In this document: piece by piece, positions 35,547-42,798 of the stretch | Layout of the letters: each line of letters begins with the position of its first letter | Position numbering within the stretch: position 1 is the stretch's first letter | DNA from: Flavobacterium urumqiense | GTDB taxonomy: Bacteria; Bacteroidota; Bacteroidia; Flavobacteriales; Flavobacteriaceae | Assembly (NCBI RefSeq): GCF_900108015.1 | Contig: NZ_FNVP01000008.1 | Location: 62,001 to 126,000 of the forward strand | Reading direction: 5' to 3' | Length of the DNA stretch: 64,000 bases | Notes under the pieces: generated by a model | Databases searched by the model: none | Told to the model about the DNA's origin: nothing | Seen by the model: the letters and a program-made list of their open reading frames with translations, nothing else | Translations under genes and position numbers: made by a program

Positions 35547-36197
35547 ATGAAAAAAACAAAAATGATATTAGGTCTTTCGCTAGTGGCGGTTTCGGGCTTA
35601 ATTTTAGTAGCTGCTGATCACGTTGATGCTCCAGCAGTAACAGGTAATGCAGCAGATATTACTGATGTCTACACTTTTCAGGGACAAGACACCAACAATC
35701 TTGCATTTGCAGTAAACACTCAAGGATTGTTAAGTCCAAATGCTACAGCCGCAGCAACATTTAATGAAAATGTTATGATTGAAATCAATATTGATAACAC
35801 AGGCGACAATATTGAAGATTTAGTTATTCAAGCTATCAAAAGAGATGACAAAATGTACTTCTTTGGACCTTATGCTCCAACAACTACAGGAACTTCAAGC
35901 ACTATTAAAACTGCTGCTGCGTCAGGAAGTGTAACCATTTCTACTTACGGTTTAGCTCCTTTAATTGCGGAGAAAAACGGAATGAAATTTTTCGCAGGGC
36001 CAAGAGACGATCCTTTCTTTTTTGACTTAGGTCAATTCAAAGCAATCCTTGGAGGAACAGCTTCTGGATTTAAAAATCCTGGTACAGACACTTTTGCAGG
36101 AACAAATGTACTTTCAATAGTAGTTGAAGTTCCAAAAGCAATGTTAGGGACTGCTAACAAACTAAATGTTTGGGCTGAAACAAAGAAAAAACAATAA
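35547..36197 (+). CDS. DUF4331 family secreted protein (first of two)
   Basis: 216 residues with a signal peptide (VSGLILVAA, cleavage near 23). DUF4331 motifs are visible: DHVDAPAVTGNAADITDVYTF right after the signal, and FFAGPRDDPFFFDLGQFKAI near 148-167, then a strand-rich end. The family is widespread, secreted and of unknown biochemical function; its conserved acidic residues suggest cation binding. It is followed after 27 bases by a second protein of the same type and then a TPR lipoprotein. Divergent ECF sigma/anti-sigma genes suggest signal-controlled expression. Confidence 0.88.
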   Translation: MKKTKMILGLSLVAVSGLILVAADHVDAPAVTGNAADITDVYTFQGQDTNNLAFAVNTQGLLSPNATAAATFNENVMIEINIDNTGDNIEDLVIQAIKRDDKMYFFGPYAPTTTGTSSTIKTAAASGSVTISTYGLAPLIAEKNGMKFFAGPRDDPFFFDLGQFKAILGGTASGFKNPGTDTFAGTNVLSIVVEVPKAMLGTANKLNVWAETKKKQ

Positions 36198-36224
36198 CTA
36201 ATTTTATTTAAAACTTAAAAAATT

Positions 36225-36824
36225 ATGAAATCGAAGATTCACGAATTCAAAAACTTAAATACAAAAATCATGAGTACAACAAATAATTTCAAATTAATAG
36301 CTTTAGCGCTAGCATGTGCAGTTGTTTCTGTTAATTGCGATAATAAAGATTCGTACAATGATATGGGAATAAGCGCTGATTTTTCAGGAACTTTTGTTCA
36401 GCAAGATCAAATGGCCAGACCAGCAATAAATACCGTTTTTATTGCAGCCGGTCAACCTAAAGATGATTTTAACGCAGCAATTCCATCAATGATGGGTGCA
36501 AAATACCAATCTATTTTCCAATCTAGATTATTAGCTTTAAATGCAGGATATACTACAAATGCATTAGGTCAAACAGCACCGCAATTGACTGGTCTTTTAG
36601 CTACAGATGTATTAAATGTTGACAAAACTAAAAAAACAACATTTTTTGACGGAACAAATATTCTAACTGGTAGAGCTTTGGCAGATGATGTTATTGATGT
36701 AGAATTATTGTTGATTTTTGGAGGACCAATGGGAACTTCAAATGCCGCACTTACTTCAGATCACGTAAATGCAAACGATAAAGCATTCGGAGTTTCTTTC
36801 CCTTATTTGGCAACAACCTGGTAA
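36225..36824 (+). CDS. DUF4331-associated lipoprotein (second DUF4331-like protein)
   Basis: 199 residues. A hydrophobic stretch ends in VVSVNC, so a lipoprotein or cleaved signal is likely. An alternative ATG at 36270 would give a more usual short signal (MSTTNNFKLIALALACAV) and may be the true start. The mature part has MARPAINTVFIAAGQPKDDFN and LTGRALADDVIDVELLLIFGG, which resemble the C-terminal section of longer DUF4331 proteins (RMARPLVN... GRxLxDDVIDxxL). One reading is that an ancestral DUF4331 protein is split into two neighbouring genes here. It is separated from the previous stop by 27 bases; a terminator follows. Confidence 0.75.
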   Translation: MKSKIHEFKNLNTKIMSTTNNFKLIALALACAVVSVNCDNKDSYNDMGISADFSGTFVQQDQMARPAINTVFIAAGQPKDDFNAAIPSMMGAKYQSIFQSRLLALNAGYTTNALGQTAPQLTGLLATDVLNVDKTKKTTFFDGTNILTGRALADDVIDVELLLIFGGPMGTSNAALTSDHVNANDKAFGVSFPYLATTW

Positions 36825-36831
36825 TATTTTC

Positions 36832-36876
36832 AAAAAAACAGGGTACTTTCATTTTAATAGTGCTCTGTTTTTTTTT
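36832..36876 (+). terminator. terminator or attenuator between DUF4331 genes and the TPR lipoprotein
   Basis: ACAGGGTACT (36838-36847) pairs fully with AGTGCTCTGT (36859-36868), including two G-U pairs, and is followed by T8-T9. It would reduce expression of the downstream TPR gene relative to the DUF4331 pair. Confidence 0.72.
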
Positions 36877-36906
36877 CTTTTAAAAACAAACAAACAACAT
36901 CAGATT

Positions 36907-38202
36907 ATGAAAACTTTAAAAATAATTCCATTATTGGTTTTTACAATCCTATCTCTTTTTAGTTGCGATAACAAACCAAAACAAATTACAAAAATAACAG
37001 ATTACAATAAATATTTGAATGTAAAAGACAATAAATCAATGACTTTTGCCAATAACGAAATTGATTTTTGGCAAAAAAAATTCGATGCTGCTCCCAACCA
37101 AATTAGTTATTTAAGTATGATAGCCTCTAATTATGCTACACTTTTTGAATATACCGGAAATATCAAATACTTATATAAAACGGAGACCTTACTAACCCAA
37201 TCAAATACCACTTATAAGTATTCTAAGGTTTCTACCATTCGATCTTTAGCAAGAAATTATATTGCGCAACATCGCTTCAAGGAAGCTTTGGGCTTAGCCA
37301 CTACAGCTTTGTCAATAGGCGAAGGAAAGAAAGAAACTCAAAAATTATTATTTGATGTTCAAATGGAATTGGGTAATTATCGGGAAGCCTTAAAGAATTT
37401 GAATGCTATGCGTGATATGAAAGAGTATGATTATTTGATTCGTTTGGCAAAATGGAATGATCATAAAGGCAATTTGAAAACTGCGATAACTTTTATGGAA
37501 AAAGCGAGCGATATAGCGGAAAAAGAAGATAATAAAGTACTTAAAATCTGGTCTTATTCTAATCTTGGGGACTTTTATGGTCATGCGGGGAGAATTCAAG
37601 AATCGTACGACAGCTACCTCAAAACCTTAGCTATAGACCCAAATTATTCGTATGCTTTAAAAGGAATTGCCTGGATTGTTTTTTCACACGAGAGAAATAC
37701 AGCAGAAGCAAAAAGAATTGTAGAAGCAATTGAAGTGACACACAATACGCCTGATTTTTATTTATTGAAATCTCAAATAGCACAATTTGAAGGAAATAAA
37801 GCTGAGGAAGTAGAAAACAGAAATGCTTATTTCGCAATGCTAAAAGATAATAATTATGGTGCGATGTATAACAAATACAATGTTTTAATATATGCTGATG
37901 CAAAAGAAACGGCGCCGAAAGCTTTAGAAATTGCAAAAGTGGAAGTGGATCACCGTCCCACTCCAGACTCTTACGATTTGCTGGCTTGGTCTTATTTAAA
38001 TAGTGGTCAAAATAAAAAAGCATTGGAAATTGCTCAGAAATATGTTGCTGGAAAATCATTTGAACCAAAAGTACAGTATCACTTGGCGATGATCTATAAA
38101 TCTAATAAAGAAACCGAAAAAGTGCATCCAATTAAGGAGGAATTACTTTCTAGTATTTATGAACTTGGACCTAATTTGGACAAAAAGGTGAATCAATTAT
38201 AA
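36907..38202 (+). CDS. tetratricopeptide-repeat lipoprotein
   Basis: 431 residues. The ATG at 36907 begins a lipoprotein signal (FTILSLFSCDN, Cys20); an in-frame ATG at 36769 lies inside the preceding gene and was rejected. The mature protein is helical, with several TPR-like units, for example IRSLARNYIAQHRFKEALGLATTAL, VQMELGNYREALKNL, SNLGDFYGHAGRIQESYDSYLKTLAIDPNYSYAL and LLAWSYLNSGQNKKALEIAQKY. It likely serves as a surface or periplasmic scaffold for partner proteins. Position directly after the two DUF4331 genes suggests a shared module. Confidence 0.85.
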   Translation: MKTLKIIPLLVFTILSLFSCDNKPKQITKITDYNKYLNVKDNKSMTFANNEIDFWQKKFDAAPNQISYLSMIASNYATLFEYTGNIKYLYKTETLLTQSNTTYKYSKVSTIRSLARNYIAQHRFKEALGLATTALSIGEGKKETQKLLFDVQMELGNYREALKNLNAMRDMKEYDYLIRLAKWNDHKGNLKTAITFMEKASDIAEKEDNKVLKIWSYSNLGDFYGHAGRIQESYDSYLKTLAIDPNYSYALKGIAWIVFSHERNTAEAKRIVEAIEVTHNTPDFYLLKSQIAQFEGNKAEEVENRNAYFAMLKDNNYGAMYNKYNVLIYADAKETAPKALEIAKVEVDHRPTPDSYDLLAWSYLNSGQNKKALEIAQKYVAGKSFEPKVQYHLAMIYKSNKETEKVHPIKEELLSSIYELGPNLDKKVNQL

Positions 38203-38209
38203 ACATTTG

Positions 38210-38393
38210 ATGAAAAATATTTTTGTAATCCTAATTGCTTTCTTTGAGTTCGCATCGTTTTAATACCAAATGGAACGAAACTCAGTTTGCCACAGAATCA
38301 AAACTTTAGAATGAAACAGAAAGCGTGAAAGAAATTCATTTTACAATAGATACAAAGTTTTATGCAAAAGGTAAAATCACCTATACCTTTTAA
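38210..38393 (+). pseudogene. decayed short secreted-protein gene
   Basis: An ATG at 38210 starts a good signal peptide (MKNIFVILIAFFEFASF) that ends in a stop at a T4 run (38257-38260). Dropping one T continues the frame as NTKWNETQFATESKL, then a TAG (38307-38309), then NETESVKEIHFTIDTKFYAK and KITYTF up to TAA at 38393. A signal peptide plus sequence with ordinary amino-acid composition, broken by one frameshift and one stop, looks like a remnant of a small secreted protein gene. It starts 8 bases after the TPR gene, so it was probably once the fourth gene of the DUF4331 operon. The family is not recognised. Confidence 0.5.
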
Positions 38394-38426
38394 TATAGTA
38401 TTTAAGTTTTGTTGTTTATTTGTTTG

Positions 38427-38466
38427 GAAGCCTGATGTTTTGTTTGATATCAGGCTTCTTTTTTTT
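38427..38466 (+). terminator. intrinsic terminator ending the DUF4331 region
   Basis: GAAGCCTGAT (38427-38436) / ATCAGGCTTC (38449-38458), ten perfect pairs, 12-base loop, then T8. It lies 34 bases after the end of the decayed gene. Confidence 0.9.
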
Positions 38467-38535
38467 AACTTTTGTTTATTGAAAATAAATTTTGATGAGA
38501 CAAATAATTGTCTATTTTTATAAAAAATTTTAAAT

Positions 38536-39123
38536 ATGAAAAATCTAGTATTTATTGCCACATTCGCTTTAATCTTATTTAGCTGTCAAAATCAGGCACA
38601 AACCAAAAAAACGAAATTAAATAAAAGTAATATTGTCATGGCCAAGAAAACTATTTACCAATTCAAAGTAGTCGATTTATCAGGTAAGATTTTTGACTTT
38701 GCATCTCTTAAAGGTAAAAAAGTGATGATTGTGAATACTGCTTCAAAATGTGGGTTGACGCCTCAATACAAAGATCTTGAAGCCATCTACAAAGAATACA
38801 AAGACAAGGGGTTTGTGATTGTTGGTTTTCCTGCTAATAATTTTGCTTCCCAAGAGCCAGGAACGAATGAAGAAATTGCTGCTTTTTGTCAAATGAATTA
38901 TGGTGTAACATTTCCTATGATGGACAAAGTTTCTGTAAAAGGGGATGATATGTGTGCAGTATATCAGTTTTTGACTCAAAAATCTAAAAATGGATTACAA
39001 GATTCACAAGTAGAATGGAATTTTCAAAAATACTTAATCAATAAAAAAGGAGAGCTTGAAAAAGTTATCTCGCCAAAAATAGTACCGACAGATGCTTCAA
39101 TTGTCAATTGGATTAAAGCATAA
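38536..39123 (+). CDS. glutathione peroxidase family protein (lipoprotein)
   Basis: 195 residues. The N-terminus is a lipoprotein signal (ALILFSCQ, Cys17), placing the enzyme in the periplasm. The GPx thioredoxin fold has the peroxidatic Cys72 in NTASKCGLTPQY, FPANNFASQEPG with the catalytic Gln (about 106), a second cysteine at 118 (EIAAFCQM) typical of thioredoxin-dependent GPx, and EWNFQKYL with the catalytic Trp/Asn. Because it uses Cys and not selenocysteine and Flavobacterium relies on other thiols, reduction by a thioredoxin-like partner is likelier than by glutathione. It stands alone with its own terminators. Confidence 0.93.
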   Translation: MKNLVFIATFALILFSCQNQAQTKKTKLNKSNIVMAKKTIYQFKVVDLSGKIFDFASLKGKKVMIVNTASKCGLTPQYKDLEAIYKEYKDKGFVIVGFPANNFASQEPGTNEEIAAFCQMNYGVTFPMMDKVSVKGDDMCAVYQFLTQKSKNGLQDSQVEWNFQKYLINKKGELEKVISPKIVPTDASIVNWIKA

Positions 39124-39157
39124 TCTGCTACCGCTAATTTTAGAAAGAAAATATTAA

Positions 39158-39195
39158 AATGAGATTCTCAATTAAATGAGAATCTCATTTTTTTT
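39158..39195 (+). terminator. intrinsic terminator after the glutathione peroxidase gene
   Basis: AATGAGATTCTCA / TGAGAATCTCATT, a 13-base perfect inverted repeat with a short ATTAA-type loop, is followed by T8. Confidence 0.92.
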
Positions 39196-39231
39196 GCGAT
39201 TCTACTATGAATAGAATAATTTAAAAATTCT

Positions 39232-39295
39232 AACCATTAAGAAATTAAGTTACATTAAGAATCAGAGCTTAATTTTTCTTAATTTCTTAATGGTT
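39232..39295. repeat. nested inverted repeat between convergent genes
   Basis: An 18-base perfect outer inverted repeat, AACCATTAAGAAATTAAG (39232-39249) and CTTAATTTCTTAATGGTT (39278-39295), encloses an inner pair ATTAAG (39254-39259) / CTTAAT (39268-39273). The arms are themselves built from TTAAG units. It ends 12 bases after the dus stop codon and could be its terminator, but the arm composition and nested units look like a dispersed intergenic element. Confidence 0.65.
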
Positions 39296-39306
39296 TTATT
39301 TTTCAT

Positions 39307-40257
39307 TTAAATTTTTTCATTTTTGAAAATTTCCGCAACAGCCGCCTCATAATTCCGAATACTTTGCGCTTTTTTTATTTTTTTCAAAACCTTATGCGGA
39401 TTTGAAAACGTAGCCGAAAAGTATTCCCATAAATGGTACATTTTCAGTAAAATATGCGTTGATCCAGAAAGGGATTCGCTATAAATAGCATACAAAGTGT
39501 CGTGAAACGTACTGAATAATTCCATTTTGTTCGCAGGATATTCTGAAGTATTATTTTTTATCATACTAGGTAAAAAAGGATCCGAAATTAACCCTCTACC
39601 AATCATCCAGTGTTCAATACTGGGAAATCGTTGTTGCATTTCATGAAATTTAGCCACTGAAGTAATATCGCCATTGTAATACAATTTATGTTTTGTGTTG
39701 TCAATACAATGTTGAAACGCATCTAGATTTACGCCACCTTTATACAGTTGTTTTCCAATGCGCGCATGAATCGCTATATTTTTAATAGGATAGGTATCTA
39801 AAATAGGCAAAACATCCAGAATTTCTTCGCTGTTATCATAGCCCAAACGCATTTTCATAGACACAAGAATGTCAGATTCAGAGTGCGCCCTGTGAAGTAT
39901 GTTATTAATTTTTTCGGGATTAGCGATAAGACCGGAACCCATTCCAGATTTGGTCACCATAGGATAAGGACATCCTAAATTCCAGTTTAATTCTTTGTAA
40001 CCTAATTCTCGAACATACTTGGCCACAAATAAAAATTCATCAGCATCATTTGTTATCACTTGCGGAATGACCTCTAAGTCAAGATTGTTTTCAGGAAGCA
40101 AATCTCGTTCGTAAGATGGTTTGATCACCATCTTTCCATTCAATCGAATATAAGGCGAGTAAAACGTATCAATTCCTCCAAAAAGTTTGTTTTGGGCATT
40201 TCTAAAACGAAAATCAGTAAATCCCTGTAAAGGCGATGAAAGTAAGGTATAGTCCAT
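39307..40257 (-). CDS. tRNA-dihydrouridine synthase family protein
   Basis: 316-residue flavin-dependent enzyme that reduces uridine in tRNA to dihydrouridine. The FMN-binding TIM barrel starts with LLSSPLQGFTDFRFRN; the catalytic cysteine is Cys96 in NLGCPYPMVTKSGMGSGLI; SMKMRLGYDN, IHARIGKQLYKGG and YYNGDI follow; IGRGLISDPFL is the phosphate-binding end, and the C-terminal helical domain recognises tRNA. Length and motif spacing are closest to DusC. A precise -7 box is upstream. The convergent glutathione peroxidase gene is separated by terminators and a nested repeat. Confidence 0.9.
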   Translation of the reverse strand: MDYTLLSSPLQGFTDFRFRNAQNKLFGGIDTFYSPYIRLNGKMVIKPSYERDLLPENNLDLEVIPQVITNDADEFLFVAKYVRELGYKELNWNLGCPYPMVTKSGMGSGLIANPEKINNILHRAHSESDILVSMKMRLGYDNSEEILDVLPILDTYPIKNIAIHARIGKQLYKGGVNLDAFQHCIDNTKHKLYYNGDITSVAKFHEMQQRFPSIEHWMIGRGLISDPFLPSMIKNNTSEYPANKMELFSTFHDTLYAIYSESLSGSTHILLKMYHLWEYFSATFSNPHKVLKKIKKAQSIRNYEAAVAEIFKNEKI

Positions 40258-40273
40258 AAAATTTTTAGTTGTG

Positions 40274-40281
40274 CAAATATA
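40274..40281 (-). promoter_or_regulatory. -7 promoter box of the dus gene
   Basis: The minus strand reads TATATTTG, an exact TAnnTTTG, 16 bases before the ATG. The -33 element is not clear. Confidence 0.5.
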
Positions 40282-40364
40282 CTATAAAGTCTCAAGTCTT
40301 AAAGTCATAAATTTTTTAAAGTCAATCATAGTATAAAACGAACAAAATTTTAGTACAAATTCAA

Positions 40365-40862
40365 TTATTCTAAAATCAACTGCATGAAAACGGAACTCAG
40401 CCAGCGATCAAATTTATAGCCGGATTCTTTAATAACGCCCACGGTTTCAAAACCATATTTTTTATGAAAAGCAATACTTCCTTTATTTTCGGAGTCAATA
40501 ACGCCAATCATAGTATGGTATTTTTGTTTTTTTGCCAATTGAATGAGTTCTGCCAATAATAATTTTCCAACCCCTTTTCCTAAAAATTCTTCCGCCACAT
40601 AAACAGAATGTTCTACCGTAAAGCGGTAGCCTATTTTATGACGAAAAGTTCCATAGGTAGCATATCCAATTACACCATTTTCAGTTTCTGCAACAATTAC
40701 AGGTAGATCATGGGCCAGTTTGTCTTCAAACCACAATTTATGGGTTTCAAAATCACGTGGCTCATAATCATAAATCGAAGTACTATGCAGTATTTGGTGA
40801 TTGATGATTTCCAAAATTGTATCTAAATCGGTAAAAACAGCCGGTCTTATTTTGATTTCCAT
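40365..40862 (-). CDS. GNAT family N-acetyltransferase, phosphinothricin-acetyltransferase-like
   Basis: 165 residues of the GNAT fold: RPAVFTDLDTILEIINH at the N-terminus, AETENGVIGYATYGTF (strand 3-4), the acetyl-CoA pyrophosphate loop EEFLGKGVGKLLLAEL (about 93-108) and SENKGSIAFHKKYGFETVGV near the end. These are the features of the Pat/YwnH type that acetylates L-amino-acid analogues such as phosphinothricin or methionine sulfoximine; the true substrate is unknown. The ATG at 40862 is preferred over an in-frame ATG at 40883, because a perfect -7 box (40888-40881) covers the longer start. It is divergent from menD. Confidence 0.88.
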   Translation of the reverse strand: MEIKIRPAVFTDLDTILEIINHQILHSTSIYDYEPRDFETHKLWFEDKLAHDLPVIVAETENGVIGYATYGTFRHKIGYRFTVEHSVYVAEEFLGKGVGKLLLAELIQLAKKQKYHTMIGVIDSENKGSIAFHKKYGFETVGVIKESGYKFDRWLSSVFMQLILE

Positions 40863-40880
40863 AAAGAATATATTTTGTTC

Positions 40881-40888
40881 CAAATTTA
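40881..40888 (-). promoter_or_regulatory. -7 promoter box of the GNAT gene, which decides its start
   Basis: The minus strand reads TAAATTTG, exact TAnnTTTG, 18 bases before the ATG at 40862. Transcription starting about 5-7 bases below it would exclude the alternative ATG at 40883. Confidence 0.5.
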
Positions 40889-40929
40889 AGAAAACTATTT
40901 AAGATTAGAGAAAAACCTTTACATCTTTG

Positions 40930-40937
40930 TATCTTTG
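40930..40937 (+). promoter_or_regulatory. -7 promoter box of menD
   Basis: TATCTTTG, exact TAnnTTTG, 19 bases before the menD ATG at 40957, in a run of three CTTTG units (40925-40945). Confidence 0.45.
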
Positions 40938-40956
40938 TTTCTTTGAAACTAAAACA

Positions 40957-42618
40957 ATGATTTACCCCAAAATACCTTTAGCACAAAGCATTATTGAAAT
41001 TTTTTTGGCCAAAGGAATCACTAGCATAATTATTTCTCCGGGTTCTAGAAATGCACCGCTAACCATAGGTTTTGTAAATAATCCCGCCTTTCATTGTTAT
41101 AGTATTGCTGATGAACGTGCAGCTGGTTTTTTTGCATTGGGAATTGCACAACAAACCAAACAGCCAGTGGCTTTGGTTTGTACTTCCGGTTCCGCTTTAT
41201 TGAATTATTATCCGGCTTTTGCAGAAGCATTCTACAGTCAGATTCCTTTAATAGTGATTTCAGCGGATCGACCACAAAGCAAAATCGACATTGGCGACGG
41301 CCAAACGATTCGGCAGGAAAATGTGTTCGAAAACCATTCAGTATACAACGCTAATTTGCATGAGGATGTTTCGACCGAAAATGATTTAAAAATCAATGAA
41401 GCGATTAATACGGCTATCACTCAAAAAGGTCCTGTTCACATTAATGCGCCATTTGAAGAGCCATTGTATGAAACCACTTCGGAGCTTTCCATTACTGTAA
41501 ATATTGTCGCTTCCGTAAATGCTACTCAGCCGATTTCCATCGAAGACGTTTCTCAATTTGCAACGATTTGGAACAATTCCTCCAAAAAAATTATTTTAGT
41601 TGGCGTTAATGAACCGAATGTTATCAATTCAAATATAATTAACGCTTTTGCGAATGACGAGTCGGTTGTAGTTTTGACTGAAACGACTTCGAACTTGCAT
41701 CATAATACTTTTATCAATACTATCGATACGATAATTACACCTTTTACGAATGCCGATTTTGAAAATTTTCGTCCGGAAATTTTAGTCACTTTTGGAGGAA
41801 TGGTCGTTTCTAAACGAATCAAAGCATTTTTAAGAAAATACAAACCCAAACATCATTGGCATATTGATTCTTTAAGAGCATATGACACTTTTGGTGCTTT
41901 GACCAAACATTTTAAAGTAGATCCAAATGCGTTTTTTGATACTTTCTTGCCACTTACAAAGGCAATAGAAAGCGATTATTTTCAAAAATTCGACGTAGTA
42001 AAAGTGTTGCGAAATCTAAAAAGTAATATTTATTTAGACAAAATTCCTTTTTCGGATTTTAAAGTTTTTGAAAAAGTGATGCAGTGTTTGCCAAAAAACT
42101 GTCAATTACAAATCAGTAATAGTTCAGCAATTCGATATGCGCAATTAATAGCTATTGATCCTTCAGTTGAAGTGTATTGCAATCGAGGAACCAGCGGAAT
42201 CGATGGAAGTACTTCTACTGCAATTGGTGCGGCTGTAGCCAATGATAAACAGACTGTTTTCATAACGGGAGACATTGGGTTTTTGTACGATAGCAATGCG
42301 TTATGGAACAATTATATTCCAAAAAACTTCAAGATTATTCTGATCAACAACGGTGGTGGCGGAATTTTTAGAATTTTACCCGGACATGAAGAAACACCTG
42401 TTTTCAATACATTTTTTGAAACTTCCCATTGTTTAACCGCGGAACATTTGGCAAAAATGTATGGTTTTGAATATAGTATCGCCAGTGATGAAATTAGTTT
42501 AGCAACAAGTTTAACTGCTTTCTATGGTCAAAATGAAAAACCAAGTATTTTGGAAATTTTCACGCCAACCTTGAAAAACAACAGCATATTACTCCAATAT
42601 TTTAAAGAATTGATTTAA
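40957..42618 (+). CDS. menD: SEPHCHC synthase (2-succinyl-5-enolpyruvyl-6-hydroxy-3-cyclohexene-1-carboxylate synthase)
   Basis: Thiamine-diphosphate enzyme that joins isochorismate and 2-oxoglutarate in menaquinone synthesis. 553 residues match MenD. The N-terminal pyrimidine domain has GITSIIISPGSRNAPLTIGF, DERAAGFFALGIA (catalytic Glu region) and CTSGSALLNYYPAFAEAFY; the C-terminal PP domain has NRGTSGIDGSTSTAIGAA and GDIGFLYDSNALWNN, the ThDP/Mg2+-binding GD-x-N motif. The ATG at 40957 fits other MenD starts; an in-frame ATG at 40927 overlaps the promoter box. menB, menA and menC follow at 46108, 49200 and 52423 on the same strand, but not as one tight operon: a terminator and a minus-strand peptidase gene lie directly downstream. 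Confidence 0.95.
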   Translation: MIYPKIPLAQSIIEIFLAKGITSIIISPGSRNAPLTIGFVNNPAFHCYSIADERAAGFFALGIAQQTKQPVALVCTSGSALLNYYPAFAEAFYSQIPLIVISADRPQSKIDIGDGQTIRQENVFENHSVYNANLHEDVSTENDLKINEAINTAITQKGPVHINAPFEEPLYETTSELSITVNIVASVNATQPISIEDVSQFATIWNNSSKKIILVGVNEPNVINSNIINAFANDESVVVLTETTSNLHHNTFINTIDTIITPFTNADFENFRPEILVTFGGMVVSKRIKAFLRKYKPKHHWHIDSLRAYDTFGALTKHFKVDPNAFFDTFLPLTKAIESDYFQKFDVVKVLRNLKSNIYLDKIPFSDFKVFEKVMQCLPKNCQLQISNSSAIRYAQLIAIDPSVEVYCNRGTSGIDGSTSTAIGAAVANDKQTVFITGDIGFLYDSNALWNNYIPKNFKIILINNGGGGIFRILPGHEETPVFNTFFETSHCLTAEHLAKMYGFEYSIASDEISLATSLTAFYGQNEKPSILEIFTPTLKNNSILLQYFKELI

Positions 42619-42674
42619 TTATTTTCGAATCATTCACATTTATCATTTATACTTAATTTATAAATGGTATCCAT

Positions 42675-42708
42675 AAAAAAAAGCGTTTGCCTGAGCAAAC
42701 GCTTTTTT
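42675..42708. terminator. bidirectional terminator between menD and the M28 peptidase gene
   Basis: AAGCGTTTGC / GCAAACGCTT, ten perfect pairs with a 4-base CTGA loop, has an A run before and T6 after. Confidence 0.93.
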
Positions 42709-42798
42709 GTTTAATGTCATATTGAATCATCAAGTAAGATCTATTAATAAAAACGTGACTTTAAAAATTACTTTAATGTTTAAAAACCTTTTAATATT

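Noticed and set aside
36769..36906. Longer start for the TPR lipoprotein
   Set aside because: It lies inside the previous gene and runs through a terminator hairpin; the lipobox signal starts at 36907.
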